Shown here piece after piece: positions 8,117-16,456 of a DNA stretch of 64,000 nucleotides (positions are counted from its first letter, which is position 1; the number at the start of each line of letters is the position of its first letter). The position numbers and the translations under genes were made by a program. Origin of the DNA: Nocardia stercoris (lineage in GTDB: Bacteria; Actinomycetota; Actinomycetes; Mycobacteriales; Mycobacteriaceae); NCBI RefSeq assembly GCF_003696265.1, contig NZ_RFFH01000003.1, positions 434,001 to 498,000 of the forward strand. The letters run 5' to 3'. A model generated the notes under the pieces. It searched no databases. It saw only the letters and a program-made list of their open reading frames with translations, and had not been told where the DNA came from.

Positions 8117-8773
8117 ATGACTCAACAGGACGTGGTGAACGTATTGATGGATCGGGCGGGCACGAGCTACGTGGCAGAGGCCGGAATAAACTTGGCCGAT
8201 AAACCCGCTCCACTGTTCCAACTGCTCATGCTTACCGAACTGCTCAGCACCAGGATCTCCGCCGATATCGCCGTCGCCGCCGCCAAGGAGCTGGTCAGCA
8301 CCGGATATCGCACCCCACAGCGGGTCGCCGACGCCGACTGGCAGGAACTGGTCGACGCACTCGGCCGCGCCCACTACAAGCGCTACGACGAAAGTACGGC
8401 TTCCCGCCTGGGGGATATTGCTTCCCGCATCCTGGACCGCTACGGCGGCGACCTGCGCAAGCTGGCCGACGAAGCGGAGCGCGACCCAGCCCGCGCTGCC
8501 CAATTGCTGCAACAGTTCCAGGGAATCGGCCCCACAGGCAGCGACATCTTCCTGCGCGAAGTCCAAGACATTTGGACCTGGGCGCGACCGCATTTCGACG
8601 AACGCGCGCTGCGCGGCGCCGAACGCGTACAACTCCCCGCCGACCCGGACCGATTGGCCGACCTCGCCCCCGAAAACCACACCGCCGACCTGGCCGCGGC
8701 GCTGGTCCGCGTCACCCTGAACAACGAGGTCGCCGATCAGGTCCTCGCCGCAACCAAAATCATCCCGGCCTAA
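8117..8773 (+). CDS. HhH-GPD-like protein (endonuclease III-related fold)
   Basis: A 218-residue mostly helical protein. The helix-hairpin-helix motif is QFQGIGPTGSDIFLREV, followed by an aspartate/tryptophan segment VQDIWTWARP. This resembles HhH-GPD base-excision proteins, but the catalytic Lys of endonuclease III and the iron-sulfur loop are not visible. An active glycosylase function is therefore only a possibility. ATG 8117 has AAGGAG 7 nt upstream. It stands alone. Confidence 0.65.
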   Translation: MTQQDVVNVLMDRAGTSYVAEAGINLADKPAPLFQLLMLTELLSTRISADIAVAAAKELVSTGYRTPQRVADADWQELVDALGRAHYKRYDESTASRLGDIASRILDRYGGDLRKLADEAERDPARAAQLLQQFQGIGPTGSDIFLREVQDIWTWARPHFDERALRGAERVQLPADPDRLADLAPENHTADLAAALVRVTLNNEVADQVLAATKIIPA

Positions 8774-8986
8774 CCGTCGCACACCCAGGCTGAGCGGACG
8801 GTCATCCGGGGACAAGGCTGCTCAGGCTTGGAGCGTTCGCGCACAGCCGCCAGCATGCGGTCGAACGCCGGTCGCGGCCTCGTCCAGAACCGTCGGCGAC
8901 CCCGCCCGGCGGACTGCTGGGCCACCGGTCGTGATCGGTTACCGCTGCCGCCGCAGGGCGATCTACCGGACGGCCTCCTTTCCCCG

Positions 8987-9196
8987 GCCCGTCTCGTGAT
9001 GACGAACGGCCCTACTTCCGTGGGCCCACGACCCTCCCGCCCGCACAGCCGCCCGGCGACGCTGAATGTCATGACTTCCACCAAGCGCCGAGTCGCCGTC
9101 GTCTACGCGGACTGGACAGCGATCCGCCGCCGGACTACCTCCGCCGGCGACGCGCTCCAGCTTCCGGCCGCCCACGTGGGTGCACCCGTGACCGGG
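8987..9196 (+). pseudogene. Deleted copy of the flavodoxin gene at 56144-56698
   Basis: The block 8987-9115 nearly matches 56058-56186, including leader and start (MTSTKRRVAVVYA). It then jumps to sequence matching 56611-56698 (DWTAIRR...GDALQLPAAH). About 425 bp of flavodoxin core is missing and the join is in frame (VYA|DWTA). Near the end the copy also lacks 5 nt of the GACACG segment, so the true stop is out of frame. This leaves no FMN-binding core. It is a dead segmental duplication that keeps the leader motif TACTTCCGTGGGCC. Confidence 0.85.
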
Positions 9197-9231
9197 GTCA
9201 GGTCGCTCACGTTGCCCACCATCTTCCTCAC

Positions 9232-9259
9232 TGAGTATGCTCATTTATGAGCACACTCA
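9232..9259. promoter_or_regulatory. Tandem 12-bp TetR-type operator
   Basis: TGAGTATGCTCA (9232-9243) and TGAGCACACTCA (9248-9259) are two near-palindromes spaced 16 bp apart. They lie 28-55 bp before the TetR-family start at 9287. The arrangement suits cooperative binding by TetR dimers and autoregulation of the fatty-acid cluster. Confidence 0.65.
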
Positions 9260-9286
9260 TTTTTATCGGTAGATGCGAGGTGTCGG

Positions 9287-9943
9287 TTGGCAAGTCCACA
9301 GCAAAGCCAGCAGGCCGGGCGCCGGGCGCGCAGTATGCGCGAGAAGCAGGGCCGGATCTTTGAGGTTGCCGCGCGACTGTTTGCCGAGCGCGGATTCGGC
9401 GCGGTCACTACCCAGCAGGTCTCCGATCAGGCCGATATCGCCGCGGGAACCCTGTTCCGCTACGCCTCGTCCAAGGGGCAGCTGCTGCTCATGGTCTACA
9501 ACGAGGACTTCCGATCGGCACTCCAGACCGGGGCCCACCGCGCCCGCGACATCGCCGATCCGGTCGGGGCGATCACGGCACTGCTGCGACCGATCCTGGT
9601 CGCGGCCGCGCGTAATTCCGAAAACACCATCGCCTACCAGCGCGAATTGCTGTTCGGGCCGCCCGAGGAGACCTACCGGGAACAGGGGCTGGCGTTGGTG
9701 GCGCAGCTCGAGTCGGCCCTCGCCGAAATCTTGCTGACCGCTGTCGCGGACTCCGGTGAGCCCACGGCCGCGCAACGGGAAGCGGCCCGCGTGGCCGGCC
9801 GCAGTCTCTTCGCGGTGCTGCACATGGCGCTGGTGCGCCCGTCCACCGGCGTCCACCCCCACCACGATCCGATCGACGACCTGAGCGCCCAGATCACTCA
9901 GCTCGTCGCCGGTTTCCGCGCCACCGCGGTCACCCGAACCTGA
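9287..9943 (+). CDS. TetR-family regulator of the oleate hydratase cluster
   Basis: A 218-residue TetR-family repressor. The helix-turn-helix runs RIFEVAARLFAERGFGAVTTQQVSDQADIAAGTLFRY in continuous reading (residues about 20-58), and the C-terminal domain is helical and unclassified. TTG 9287 has GAGG 6 nt upstream; ATG 9332 is an alternative. Two operator dyads precede it. It lies upstream of a 3-hydroxyacyl-CoA dehydrogenase and oleate hydratase on the same strand, so a fatty acid or acyl-CoA is the likely ligand by inference. Confidence 0.82.
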   Translation: MASPQQSQQAGRRARSMREKQGRIFEVAARLFAERGFGAVTTQQVSDQADIAAGTLFRYASSKGQLLLMVYNEDFRSALQTGAHRARDIADPVGAITALLRPILVAAARNSENTIAYQRELLFGPPEETYREQGLALVAQLESALAEILLTAVADSGEPTAAQREAARVAGRSLFAVLHMALVRPSTGVHPHHDPIDDLSAQITQLVAGFRATAVTRT

Positions 9944-9984
9944 AAAACACCAGCGCGGGCCACGGTCCGCAGAACGGAGTCGAC

Positions 9985-10845
9985 ATGTCCGGCACGATTC
10001 GCAAGGTCAGCGTCCTCGGGACCGGAGTCCTCGGATCCCAGATCGCCTTCCAGACCGCCTTCCACGGTTTCGAGGTGACTGCCTACGACATCAACGACGA
10101 GGCGCTGACCGCGGCGCACGAGCGTTTCGACAAACTCGCGACCACCTACCGTGAGCAGGTACCGGGCGCGGGCGACGGCAAGGCCGAGGCAACCGCCGCG
10201 GGCGTCACGCTCACCAGCGATCTCGCCGAGGCTGCCCGGGACGCGGACCTGATCATCGAAGCGGTGCCCGAGGTGCTGTCGATCAAACAGGACACCTACC
10301 GCCGGCTCGGTGAGCTCGCGCCCGAGCACACGATCTTCGCCACCAACTCCTCGACGCTGCTGCCCAGCGATATGAGGGACGCCACCGGCCGCCCAGACCG
10401 ATTCCTCGCTCTGCACTTCGCCAATCAGGTGTGGCATTTCAACACCGCCGAAGTCATGGGTACCGAGGACACCGACCCGAAGGTGTACCAGGTGGTGGTG
10501 GAATTCGCTCGGGCCATCGGCATGGTTCCGATCGAACTGCACAAGGAGAAGGCCGGCTACGTCCTCAATTCCCTGCTCGTGCCGTTCCTCAACTCCGCGA
10601 TGGCACTGGCAGCGGGCGGCTATGCCGAACCGAAGGCGGTCGACGAAACCTGGCGCATCGGTACCGGCGCACCGGCGGGCCCGTTCCAGATCCTCGACAT
10701 CGTCGGTCTCACCACGCCGTACAACATCCTGGTCAACAGCGGCGAGGAGGGCAAGAAGCTGGCGCAGTGGCTGAAGTCGGAATACATCGACAAGGGCAAG
10801 CTCGGTCTGGCCAGTGGCGAGGGTTTCTACCGCTACAACGCCTAG
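9985..10845 (+). CDS. 3-hydroxyacyl-CoA dehydrogenase
   Basis: A 286-residue NAD-dependent enzyme that oxidises 3-hydroxyacyl-CoA to 3-ketoacyl-CoA. The N-terminal Rossmann motif is VSVLGTGVLGSQIAF. The catalytic histidine is in LALHFANQVWHFNTAEV, and the C-terminal dimerisation domain holds KAGYVLNSLLVPFLNSA. Its length matches short FadB2/Hbd enzymes. It lies 41 nt after the TetR gene and 65 nt before ohyA and is probably co-transcribed with both. Confidence 0.88.
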   Translation: MSGTIRKVSVLGTGVLGSQIAFQTAFHGFEVTAYDINDEALTAAHERFDKLATTYREQVPGAGDGKAEATAAGVTLTSDLAEAARDADLIIEAVPEVLSIKQDTYRRLGELAPEHTIFATNSSTLLPSDMRDATGRPDRFLALHFANQVWHFNTAEVMGTEDTDPKVYQVVVEFARAIGMVPIELHKEKAGYVLNSLLVPFLNSAMALAAGGYAEPKAVDETWRIGTGAPAGPFQILDIVGLTTPYNILVNSGEEGKKLAQWLKSEYIDKGKLGLASGEGFYRYNA

Positions 10846-10910
10846 GCCACTGCGACACGAAGACATTCGACACGTCGGCGCCCATGAACTACAGACAGGA
10901 GAAAACTCGG

Positions 10911-12677
10911 ATGTACTACAGCAGCGGAAACTACGAGGCGTTCGCTCGCCCGCGCAAACCCGAGGGAGTCGACGACAAGACGGCGTGGTTCGTCGGCGCC
11001 GGCCTGGCCTCGCTCTCGGGCGCGGCTTTCCTGATCCGCGACGGGCAGATGTCCGGTGACCGGATCACCATCCTCGAACGGCTGAAGCTGCCCGGCGGCG
11101 CGCTGGACGGAATCAAGGAACCGGCAAAAGGTTTCGTCATCCGCGGTGGCCGCGAGATGGAGAACCACTTCGAATGCCTGTGGGATCTGTTCCGGTCGGT
11201 ACCCTCGATCGAAATCGAGGGCGCGAGCGTCCTCGACGAGTTCTACTGGCTGAACAAGGACGATCCGAACTACTCGCTACAGCGCGCCACCGTGGACCGC
11301 GGTCAGGACGCGCACACCGACGGCCTGTTCGCGCTGAACGACAAGGCGCAGAAGGACATCGCGAAGATCTTCCTCGCCACCCGCGAGGAGATGGAGAACA
11401 AGCGTATCGACGAGGTCTTCGGAAAAGACTTCCTGCAGAGCAACTTCTGGCTCTACTGGCGCACGATGTTCGCCTTCGAGGAGTGGCACAGCGCGCTCGA
11501 GATGAAGCTGTACCTGCACCGGTTCATCCACCACATCGGCGGCCTGCCGGACTTCTCGGCGCTGAAGTTCACCAAATACAACCAGTACGAATCGCTGGTG
11601 CTGCCGCTGTATCGGTGGCTGCTCGATCAGGGCGTGACGTTCCGCTTCGATACCGAGGTCACCGACATAGACTTCGACATCACCCCGGATCGCAAGCAAG
11701 CCACCGGTATCCACTGGGTTTCGGAGGGGGTCGAGGGCGGCGTTCGGCTGGGCCCGGACGATCTGCTGTTCACCACGATCGGATCGCTGGTGGAGAACTC
11801 CGACGAGGGCGATCACCACACCCCGGCCGTACTGAACGAAGGACCGGCGCCCGCATGGGAATTGTGGCGCCGGATCGCGGCCGTGGACCCCGCCTTCGGC
11901 CGCCCCGACGTCTTCGGATCCCATATCCCCGAGACCAAATGGGAATCGGCGACCGTCACCACACTCGACCAGCGCATCCCGGAATACATCCGCAAGATCT
12001 GCAAGCGAGACCCGTTCAGCGGCAAGGTCGTCACCGGCGGCATCGTCACCGCCCGGGATTCGAACTGGCTGATGAGCTGGACGGTCAATCGGCAACCACA
12101 CTTCAAACAGCAGCCGGCCGATCAGATCGTGGTCTGGGTGTACTCGCTGTTCGTCGACAAGCCAGGCGACTATGTGCACAAGCCGATGCAGGAGTGCACC
12201 GGCGAGGAGATCACCCAGGAATGGCTGTACCACTTGGGCGTTCCGCTCGACGACATCCCGGAACTCGCGGCGGAGGCGGCGAAGTGCGTGCCGGTGATGA
12301 TGCCCTATGTCACCTCGTTCTTCATGCCGCGCCAGGCCGGTGACCGGCCCGACGTGGTGCCCGAGGGCGCGGTGAACTTCGCCTTCATCGGCCAGTTCGC
12401 CGAGACGAGCCGTGACTGCATCTTCACCACCGAGTACTCCGTGCGCACCGGCATGGAGGCCGCATACCGGCTGCTGGGCATCGAGCGGGGCATACCGGAG
12501 GTGTTCAACTCCACCTACGACCTGCGCAGCCTGCTCAACGCCGTCAGCCACATGCGCGACGGGGACCCGCTGAAAATACCCGGCCCGGATGCGCTGCGGC
12601 GCAGACTCATCGGCAAGTTGGACAGTTCCGAGGTCGGTCAGCTGCTCACCGAATTCGGGCTCATCGCAGACAAATAG
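10911..12677 (+). CDS. ohyA: Oleate hydratase (MCRA family)
   Basis: A 588-residue FAD-dependent enzyme that adds water to the cis-9 double bond of oleate to give 10-hydroxystearate. The nucleotide-binding start is AWFVGAGLASLSGAAFLI, followed by ERLKLPGGALDG, RGGREMENHFECLWDL and FFMPRQAGDRPDVVP, all typical of the family. ATG 10911 was preferred over ATG 10884 because AGGAG (10897-10901) sits 9 nt upstream. Clustering with a TetR regulator and a 3-hydroxyacyl-CoA dehydrogenase suggests unsaturated fatty-acid turnover or detoxification. Confidence 0.93.
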   Translation: MYYSSGNYEAFARPRKPEGVDDKTAWFVGAGLASLSGAAFLIRDGQMSGDRITILERLKLPGGALDGIKEPAKGFVIRGGREMENHFECLWDLFRSVPSIEIEGASVLDEFYWLNKDDPNYSLQRATVDRGQDAHTDGLFALNDKAQKDIAKIFLATREEMENKRIDEVFGKDFLQSNFWLYWRTMFAFEEWHSALEMKLYLHRFIHHIGGLPDFSALKFTKYNQYESLVLPLYRWLLDQGVTFRFDTEVTDIDFDITPDRKQATGIHWVSEGVEGGVRLGPDDLLFTTIGSLVENSDEGDHHTPAVLNEGPAPAWELWRRIAAVDPAFGRPDVFGSHIPETKWESATVTTLDQRIPEYIRKICKRDPFSGKVVTGGIVTARDSNWLMSWTVNRQPHFKQQPADQIVVWVYSLFVDKPGDYVHKPMQECTGEEITQEWLYHLGVPLDDIPELAAEAAKCVPVMMPYVTSFFMPRQAGDRPDVVPEGAVNFAFIGQFAETSRDCIFTTEYSVRTGMEAAYRLLGIERGIPEVFNSTYDLRSLLNAVSHMRDGDPLKIPGPDALRRRLIGKLDSSEVGQLLTEFGLIADK

Positions 12678-12689
12678 CGGCGCTCACTC

Positions 12690-12718
12690 GCGAGGATCGA
12701 CCGGCGGCCGATCCTCGC
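12690..12718 (+). terminator. Terminator of the ohyA operon
   Basis: GCGAGGATCG (12690-12699) pairs perfectly with CGATCCTCGC (12709-12718) around a 9-nt loop. It starts 13 nt after the ohyA stop and is followed by TTCC. Confidence 0.75.
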
Positions 12719-12953
12719 TTCCGCGCGCGAAGGTGGACAACTCAGGTGTGCGGCACCGGTAATGCCACACCGACGAGGGTGCCGTCCACCACATCATCGA
12801 CAGCCGGCGGCCAGGACACCGGTGGTCGGCTCTCGGCTCGGCGGCTTCGGCGGTCATGGCCGGACCGCCGAAGCCGGTACCGTGTCGGCTGTGACCGCGG
12901 GCAGGTTGGAACGGTCCGGTCCCAGCTGCGGCCACCACTGCTGTTGTAGGCCA

Positions 12954-13745
12954 CTAAACGGTGGGGGTGATGAGTCCGTAGTGTCCGTCGTAGCGGTGGT
13001 AGAGCACGCAACCGCGGCGCAGATTCGGATCGCGGAAGAACACGAACGGGACCCCGGTCAGTTCCAGGCGCTCGATCGCGCCGTCCACGGTCAGCGTGGG
13101 CGCCGGCAGCGGGCTCACGGTCACCGGCAACGCACCCCGGGTGACGGTGTCGGAACGCGGTTCCAGCTGCGCCAGAAGGAATTCGCCGTCAGCGCGGTAC
13201 AGCACGCTGTCGATACCACTACCGTGCTCGGTGAACAGATGGAAGTCGTGGTCCATCAGTTCCATGTCGAACGCCGCTTCGTCGCAGGTCTCACCGGTCA
13301 GCGCGAACGACTTGTGTCGCACCACTTCTCGCTGTTCGACCGGCCGCGGGAAGTACGGTAGCGGAGTCCGGGCGGCTCGACCGTGCTGCCAGGTGGCCGG
13401 CCCGCAGTCCGGGCGCGCACAACGTACCGCCTCGTGGTGCCGTGCCAGGTGGTCGAGCCGCGCGCGCAGGCGCGCCTCGAGCAGGTCGACCGCCTCGCGG
13501 GTGCTGCTAGCGGCGACCTGGACACGCACCGCGCGGCCGTTCATATCCACATTGGCCTGCGCGATGATCGGTTCCACCGGGTCGCGATGGCGGGTCAGCC
13601 GCACCTGAACAGCCAGCACCGGGACACTCACGTGGCGAAGGACCCGGCCGATCTTCTCCTGCGCATAGGCAGCAGCCCCCATCGACACTCGATCACCGAC
13701 CGATATCCGCAGCAACTCCTGGGGTGTTTGCACAACGTCGTGCAT
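12954..13745 (-). CDS. hpf: Long ribosome hibernation promoting factor (RafH/HPF type)
   Basis: A 263-residue long HPF that would bind the 30S decoding site and silence ribosomes. Residues about 1-105 are the S30AE domain. Two copies of the S30AE C-terminal domain follow: FALTGETCDEAAFDMELMD (about 145-200) and LTVDGAIERLELTGVPFVFF (about 215-260). This three-part layout resembles the hypoxia-induced mycobacterial factor RafH. ATG 13745 has GAGGAAG upstream. A DosR-like box lies about 50 bp upstream (13790-13806). Confidence 0.85.
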   Translation of the reverse strand: MHDVVQTPQELLRISVGDRVSMGAAAYAQEKIGRVLRHVSVPVLAVQVRLTRHRDPVEPIIAQANVDMNGRAVRVQVAASSTREAVDLLEARLRARLDHLARHHEAVRCARPDCGPATWQHGRAARTPLPYFPRPVEQREVVRHKSFALTGETCDEAAFDMELMDHDFHLFTEHGSGIDSVLYRADGEFLLAQLEPRSDTVTRGALPVTVSPLPAPTLTVDGAIERLELTGVPFVFFRDPNLRRGCVLYHRYDGHYGLITPTV

Positions 13746-13789
13746 GGTCTTCCTCACTCTCGTGCGCCGATGACAACGGCGACCCGGAT

Positions 13790-13806
13790 GATGCACTTCC
13801 ACCCTG
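13790..13806. promoter_or_regulatory. DosR-like box upstream of hpf (weak)
   Basis: On the minus strand it reads CAGGGTGGAAGTGCATC, matching 13 of 17 positions of the box before hydB (CAGGGGCGAAGGTCATC). It sits 45-61 bp before the hpf start. Confidence 0.4.
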
Positions 13807-13914
13807 CACGCTCACCGGGATCGCCGGCAGGGTCGAATTCACTTGTCGGGCAGGGTCTATCGGCTCTATCTGCCCCCAGCAGCAAGGGCGCCGCCGCCCG
13901 GCCGGATCTCGAAA

Positions 13915-14151
13915 TCACTGACGCGCGATCGATCCATCAGACCGCAGGCCGCGCACTCGCCGCGGATGCCTCCCGGGCAGCCGATCGACGACCGGGACGA
14001 TGACATTCAGTCCGGGGCTGCGCACCGCGACGACCCGGCCGAGCCGGAACAAGACACCCCGCTCGTACTGCGTCACGATCCGAATGGACAGTGCCGCAAG
14101 GACGATCATCAGCACGACGACGATCGCGGCGACACCGAATACCGACGACAT
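13915..14151 (-). pseudogene. Truncated slipin/stomatin (SPFH) gene
   Basis: A 78-codon frame starting at ATG 14151 behind AAGGAG. It encodes a transmembrane helix (residues 4-24) and the opening strand of an SPFH domain, TQYERGVLFRLGRVVAVRSPGL-type, up to VIVPVVDRL. It then turns into low-similarity sequence and stops. Intact slipins run 250 or more residues. No continuation is visible in the other frames, so this is truncation rather than a simple frameshift. It is preceded by a 59-residue small gene 11 nt upstream. Confidence 0.6.
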
Positions 14152-14162
14152 GACATTCTCCT

Positions 14163-14342
14163 TCAGGCAGCTCGCCGCGATGCGGACAGCAGGTGGGCGC
14201 GAACAGCGGATTCGAGGCCATCGATCGCCGCTTGCGCCGAACGCGGATCGGAATGGATGAAGGGTGCGTGGTGGAGGTCGACCGCGACATACGCGGAATC
14301 GGCCGGCGACCACCAGACCGCACATTCGAGGTGAAGCATCAT
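14163..14342 (-). CDS. Small hypothetical protein of a family repeated at 38.7 kb
   Basis: A 59-residue protein starting at ATG 14342, with GGAG 9 nt upstream. A longer start at 14390 has no ribosome site. The core HHAPFIHSDPRSAQAAIDGL resembles a frameshifted copy at 38645-38760 (FAPFIHAD...RSAQAALDGL), so the family is real but unnamed. A DosR-like box (14447-14464) precedes it. It is followed by the truncated slipin gene. Function is unknown. Confidence 0.6.
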   Translation of the reverse strand: MMLHLECAVWWSPADSAYVAVDLHHAPFIHSDPRSAQAAIDGLESAVRAHLLSASRRAA

Positions 14343-14446
14343 GTGATCGATCTCCACCGATTGCGTCTCGCAGGGTGTTGTGGCGTCCATGGGGAGAACT
14401 ATCCGCCCCACCACGAGGCGGCACGCGATCACGAAGTCCTTGCCGA

Positions 14447-14464
14447 CAAGGTCTTTCGTCCCTG
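14447..14464. promoter_or_regulatory. DosR-like box before the 14342 gene
   Basis: The minus strand reads CAGGGACGAAAGACCTTG, close to the hspX-upstream box ATGGGACGAAGGTCATC. It is about 105 bp before the start at 14342. A second partial element (GAAGTCCTTGCC) adjoins it. Confidence 0.5.
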
Positions 14465-14729
14465 ACTTGGTCGACACCCGGTGATATCGCCCGCAGCCGG
14501 AGATCAACCCTGCCACTGGCGTCACGGCTCGCGCCGGGCGCCGCATCGCCCGGCTACGTGGCGCCGACCGCATCGTGCCGGCTGTCTCGGTCGGTTCCGC
14601 GGAGGCGGTGGCCGATTTCTACGCAGACGCCGCGCCGCTCGCGCGGCGTGATGGTGTTCGCCCACGCAGCGGCAGTAGCCGGCGCGGTCCCCGCAACCGT
14701 TACGTCGCCTGCGGGTAATCGTGTCGCGC

Positions 14730-15326
14730 TCATTCGGGTTCATGACCTGTCGCCGCGTCACGCGGTGAAAGGATTCGGACCCAGTCGATGCGGGCGAGCA
14801 TTACCACACCCAGAATCAGCACGAGCTGGATCGCGATGCCGTAAGGGGAGGTGAGCGAGGCGGTGAACGCGGAGCCGAGGTTGCGCTCGGCGATACGGGT
14901 GGCGCCGATGTAGAGCGAGTAGCTCACGAGCCGACCTGCGAAAAAGGCGGTGGTGACCGGCAGCAGCGGAACGTCCATGAGTCCAGCCGCCTCGAACAGC
15001 TGAGCCGATGGCAGTGGAGACAGCGTGAACAACGCCAACCCCAGCAGAGACCGGCCTTTGTGTCCGGTGAGATAGTTCTCGGCTGCCTGCAGACCGGCTT
15101 TGCGGTGTGGGCTGAGGCGGTCACGGATACGGCCGGTAGCGAGAGCGAGCAGGTAGCGCCCGCTGCCCGCGGCAACAGCACCCGTGATGACCAGGGCGAC
15201 GGGATCGAGGTGCCAGTTCAATTTGAACAGCACCAGGATTGTCCAGGTCGGTGGCGCGAAGGCCGGCATCAGGTTTGCCAGGAACACGATGCCCACGACT
15301 GCCGAGTAGTGCCAAGCCGCGGTCAC
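14730..15326 (-). CDS. Multi-pass membrane protein, possibly VTT/DedA-like
   Basis: A 198-residue protein with about five hydrophobic segments. LSPLPSAQLFEAAGLMDVPL is reminiscent of the re-entrant SPLPS loop in VTT/DedA-type transporters, and SLYIGATRIAER follows. The assignment is tentative; no catalytic residues define it. The start is GTG 15326. A box resembling the DosR site (15388-15404) lies about 65 bp upstream. Confidence 0.5.
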   Translation of the reverse strand: MTAAWHYSAVVGIVFLANLMPAFAPPTWTILVLFKLNWHLDPVALVITGAVAAGSGRYLLALATGRIRDRLSPHRKAGLQAAENYLTGHKGRSLLGLALFTLSPLPSAQLFEAAGLMDVPLLPVTTAFFAGRLVSYSLYIGATRIAERNLGSAFTASLTSPYGIAIQLVLILGVVMLARIDWVRILSPRDAATGHEPE

Positions 15327-15387
15327 CGGAGCTGCCTGCTATAGGTGTCCGCCAGCGAATCGTTCACCCGCCGTCCTTTCGAATCTC

Positions 15388-15404
15388 TGACAAGGGTCCC
15401 TGCC
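15388..15404. promoter_or_regulatory. DosR-like box before the 15326 gene
   Basis: The minus strand reads GGCAGGGACCCTTGTCA, giving GGGAC-N4-GTC in the right spacing. It lies 62-78 bp before GTG 15326. Confidence 0.45.
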
Positions 15405-15512
15405 GGCGGCCAGAACAGCATCCTGACCGGCGGTGTGTTCGCGGTGTAGCGCCTTGCCGGAAACACTCCTCTCGGGCCGTCGCTGACGTACCGATCGACT
15501 GTCAGGCGCTGG

Positions 15513-15656
15513 TCACCGTGTCGTGTGAAGTGTCTGCGGAACCGACTCGGCTTCGGGATACATGACGCTGCGCCACCAGGTGTCCAGGGGGCTGGGGTCG
15601 GGCCAGGCTACCGAGGCAGGGATACGGCGGACGGTGGGCCGGGTGGTGTTGCTCAT
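15513..15656 (-). CDS. 47-residue hypothetical small protein
   Basis: A short frame with GGGAG 6 nt before ATG 15656 and a DosR-like box 95 bp upstream. The peptide starts MSNTTRPTVRRIPASVAWPD and contains a TWWRSVMYPEAE segment. It has no hydrophobic helix and no known domain. Good ribosome site, G/C-rich third positions and the upstream box support it as a real gene. Confidence 0.5.
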   Translation of the reverse strand: MSNTTRPTVRRIPASVAWPDPSPLDTWWRSVMYPEAESVPQTLHTTR

Positions 15657-15750
15657 GCGATTCTCCCGATCGACAGGAACCTTCTCGAAGTGGCAATGAC
15701 GGCGCTGTCACTGCCACATCCAAAGATCACCTGCCGCGCCGGTCGGGCGC

Positions 15751-15767
15751 AGGGGCCGAAAGTCCAC
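15751..15767. promoter_or_regulatory. DosR-like box upstream of the small gene at 15656
   Basis: AGGGGCCGAAAGTCCAC agrees with the local consensus AGGGGCCGAAGGTCCTC at 15 of 17 positions. It lies 95 bp before ATG 15656. Confidence 0.65.
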
Positions 15768-15895
15768 AGCGCGAGCCCCGAACGACATCTGATCGCCCGC
15801 GTGGACGATCTGCCGGTGTGCGCGCGGCCTTCGCAGGTCGGCCACCAGTCGGGCAACCCGGTGGTCGCGGTGCGGTGTCCGATGTCCGGAGCCGA

Positions 15896-16417
15896 CTACC
15901 GCCCGTTCGGAGCCGTCGCAGAAATCTGGTCGTGCCACGCGGCTTTCGCGCCGCTGTCGCCGATCCGGTAGACCTGAACCATCGATCCGGCGGCGACCAC
16001 AACGGAGAGGACGGCAACTACCGCCACTACGGCCCTGCGGCCGGCCAGACCTGCGGCGACGGGGACTCGCGAGCTCAGCGCGGCCCGGGCGGTCTCGCTG
16101 CGAATTGCCCACCATGCGGTCGCGAGCAGGAACGTGGCAAGCGACCACACCAGCAGGTCGTCACCGAGGTGGGCGTGAGTGCGGATCATCGGGTCGTGTG
16201 GAAGCTGATCCTCCAGCCATTCGCCGGAGTGCGTGGTGAGCGGCACGCACACCAGCGCCACGAACGCGGCCAGCGGCGACACGACGCCGAGCCGGCGTTG
16301 GGCCGCCGGCCAGCACACCGCAACCATCAGCAGCAGGGCCGCGAGCGGCACCAGCACGACTACGAAGTGCACGAGCAAAACGTGAGCGGGTAGGCCATTG
16401 AACGTGACTGGGCCCAT
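15896..16417 (-). CDS. DUF2231-type membrane protein
   Basis: A 173-residue integral membrane protein with four hydrophobic helices. The start FNGLPAHVLLVHFVVVLVPL, with paired histidines in the first helix, and HAHLGDDLLVW before the third helix, are DUF2231 hallmarks. In some bacteria the family is linked to heme or redox proteins; its role here is unknown. ATG 16417 has AGGAG 13 nt upstream. It is downstream of, and on the same strand as, the histidine kinase. Confidence 0.7.
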   Translation of the reverse strand: MGPVTFNGLPAHVLLVHFVVVLVPLAALLLMVAVCWPAAQRRLGVVSPLAAFVALVCVPLTTHSGEWLEDQLPHDPMIRTHAHLGDDLLVWSLATFLLATAWWAIRSETARAALSSRVPVAAGLAGRRAVVAVVAVLSVVVAAGSMVQVYRIGDSGAKAAWHDQISATAPNGR

Positions 16418-16456
16418 GGTTATCGAGCACTCCTCAGGAGAACGAATTCGAAGCGG

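Noticed and set aside
15513..15656. Similarity of the 47-residue protein to the phosphoketolase N-terminus (DTWWRS against DAWWRA)
   Set aside because: Only about six residues agree and the surrounding sequence differs, so I treat it as chance.
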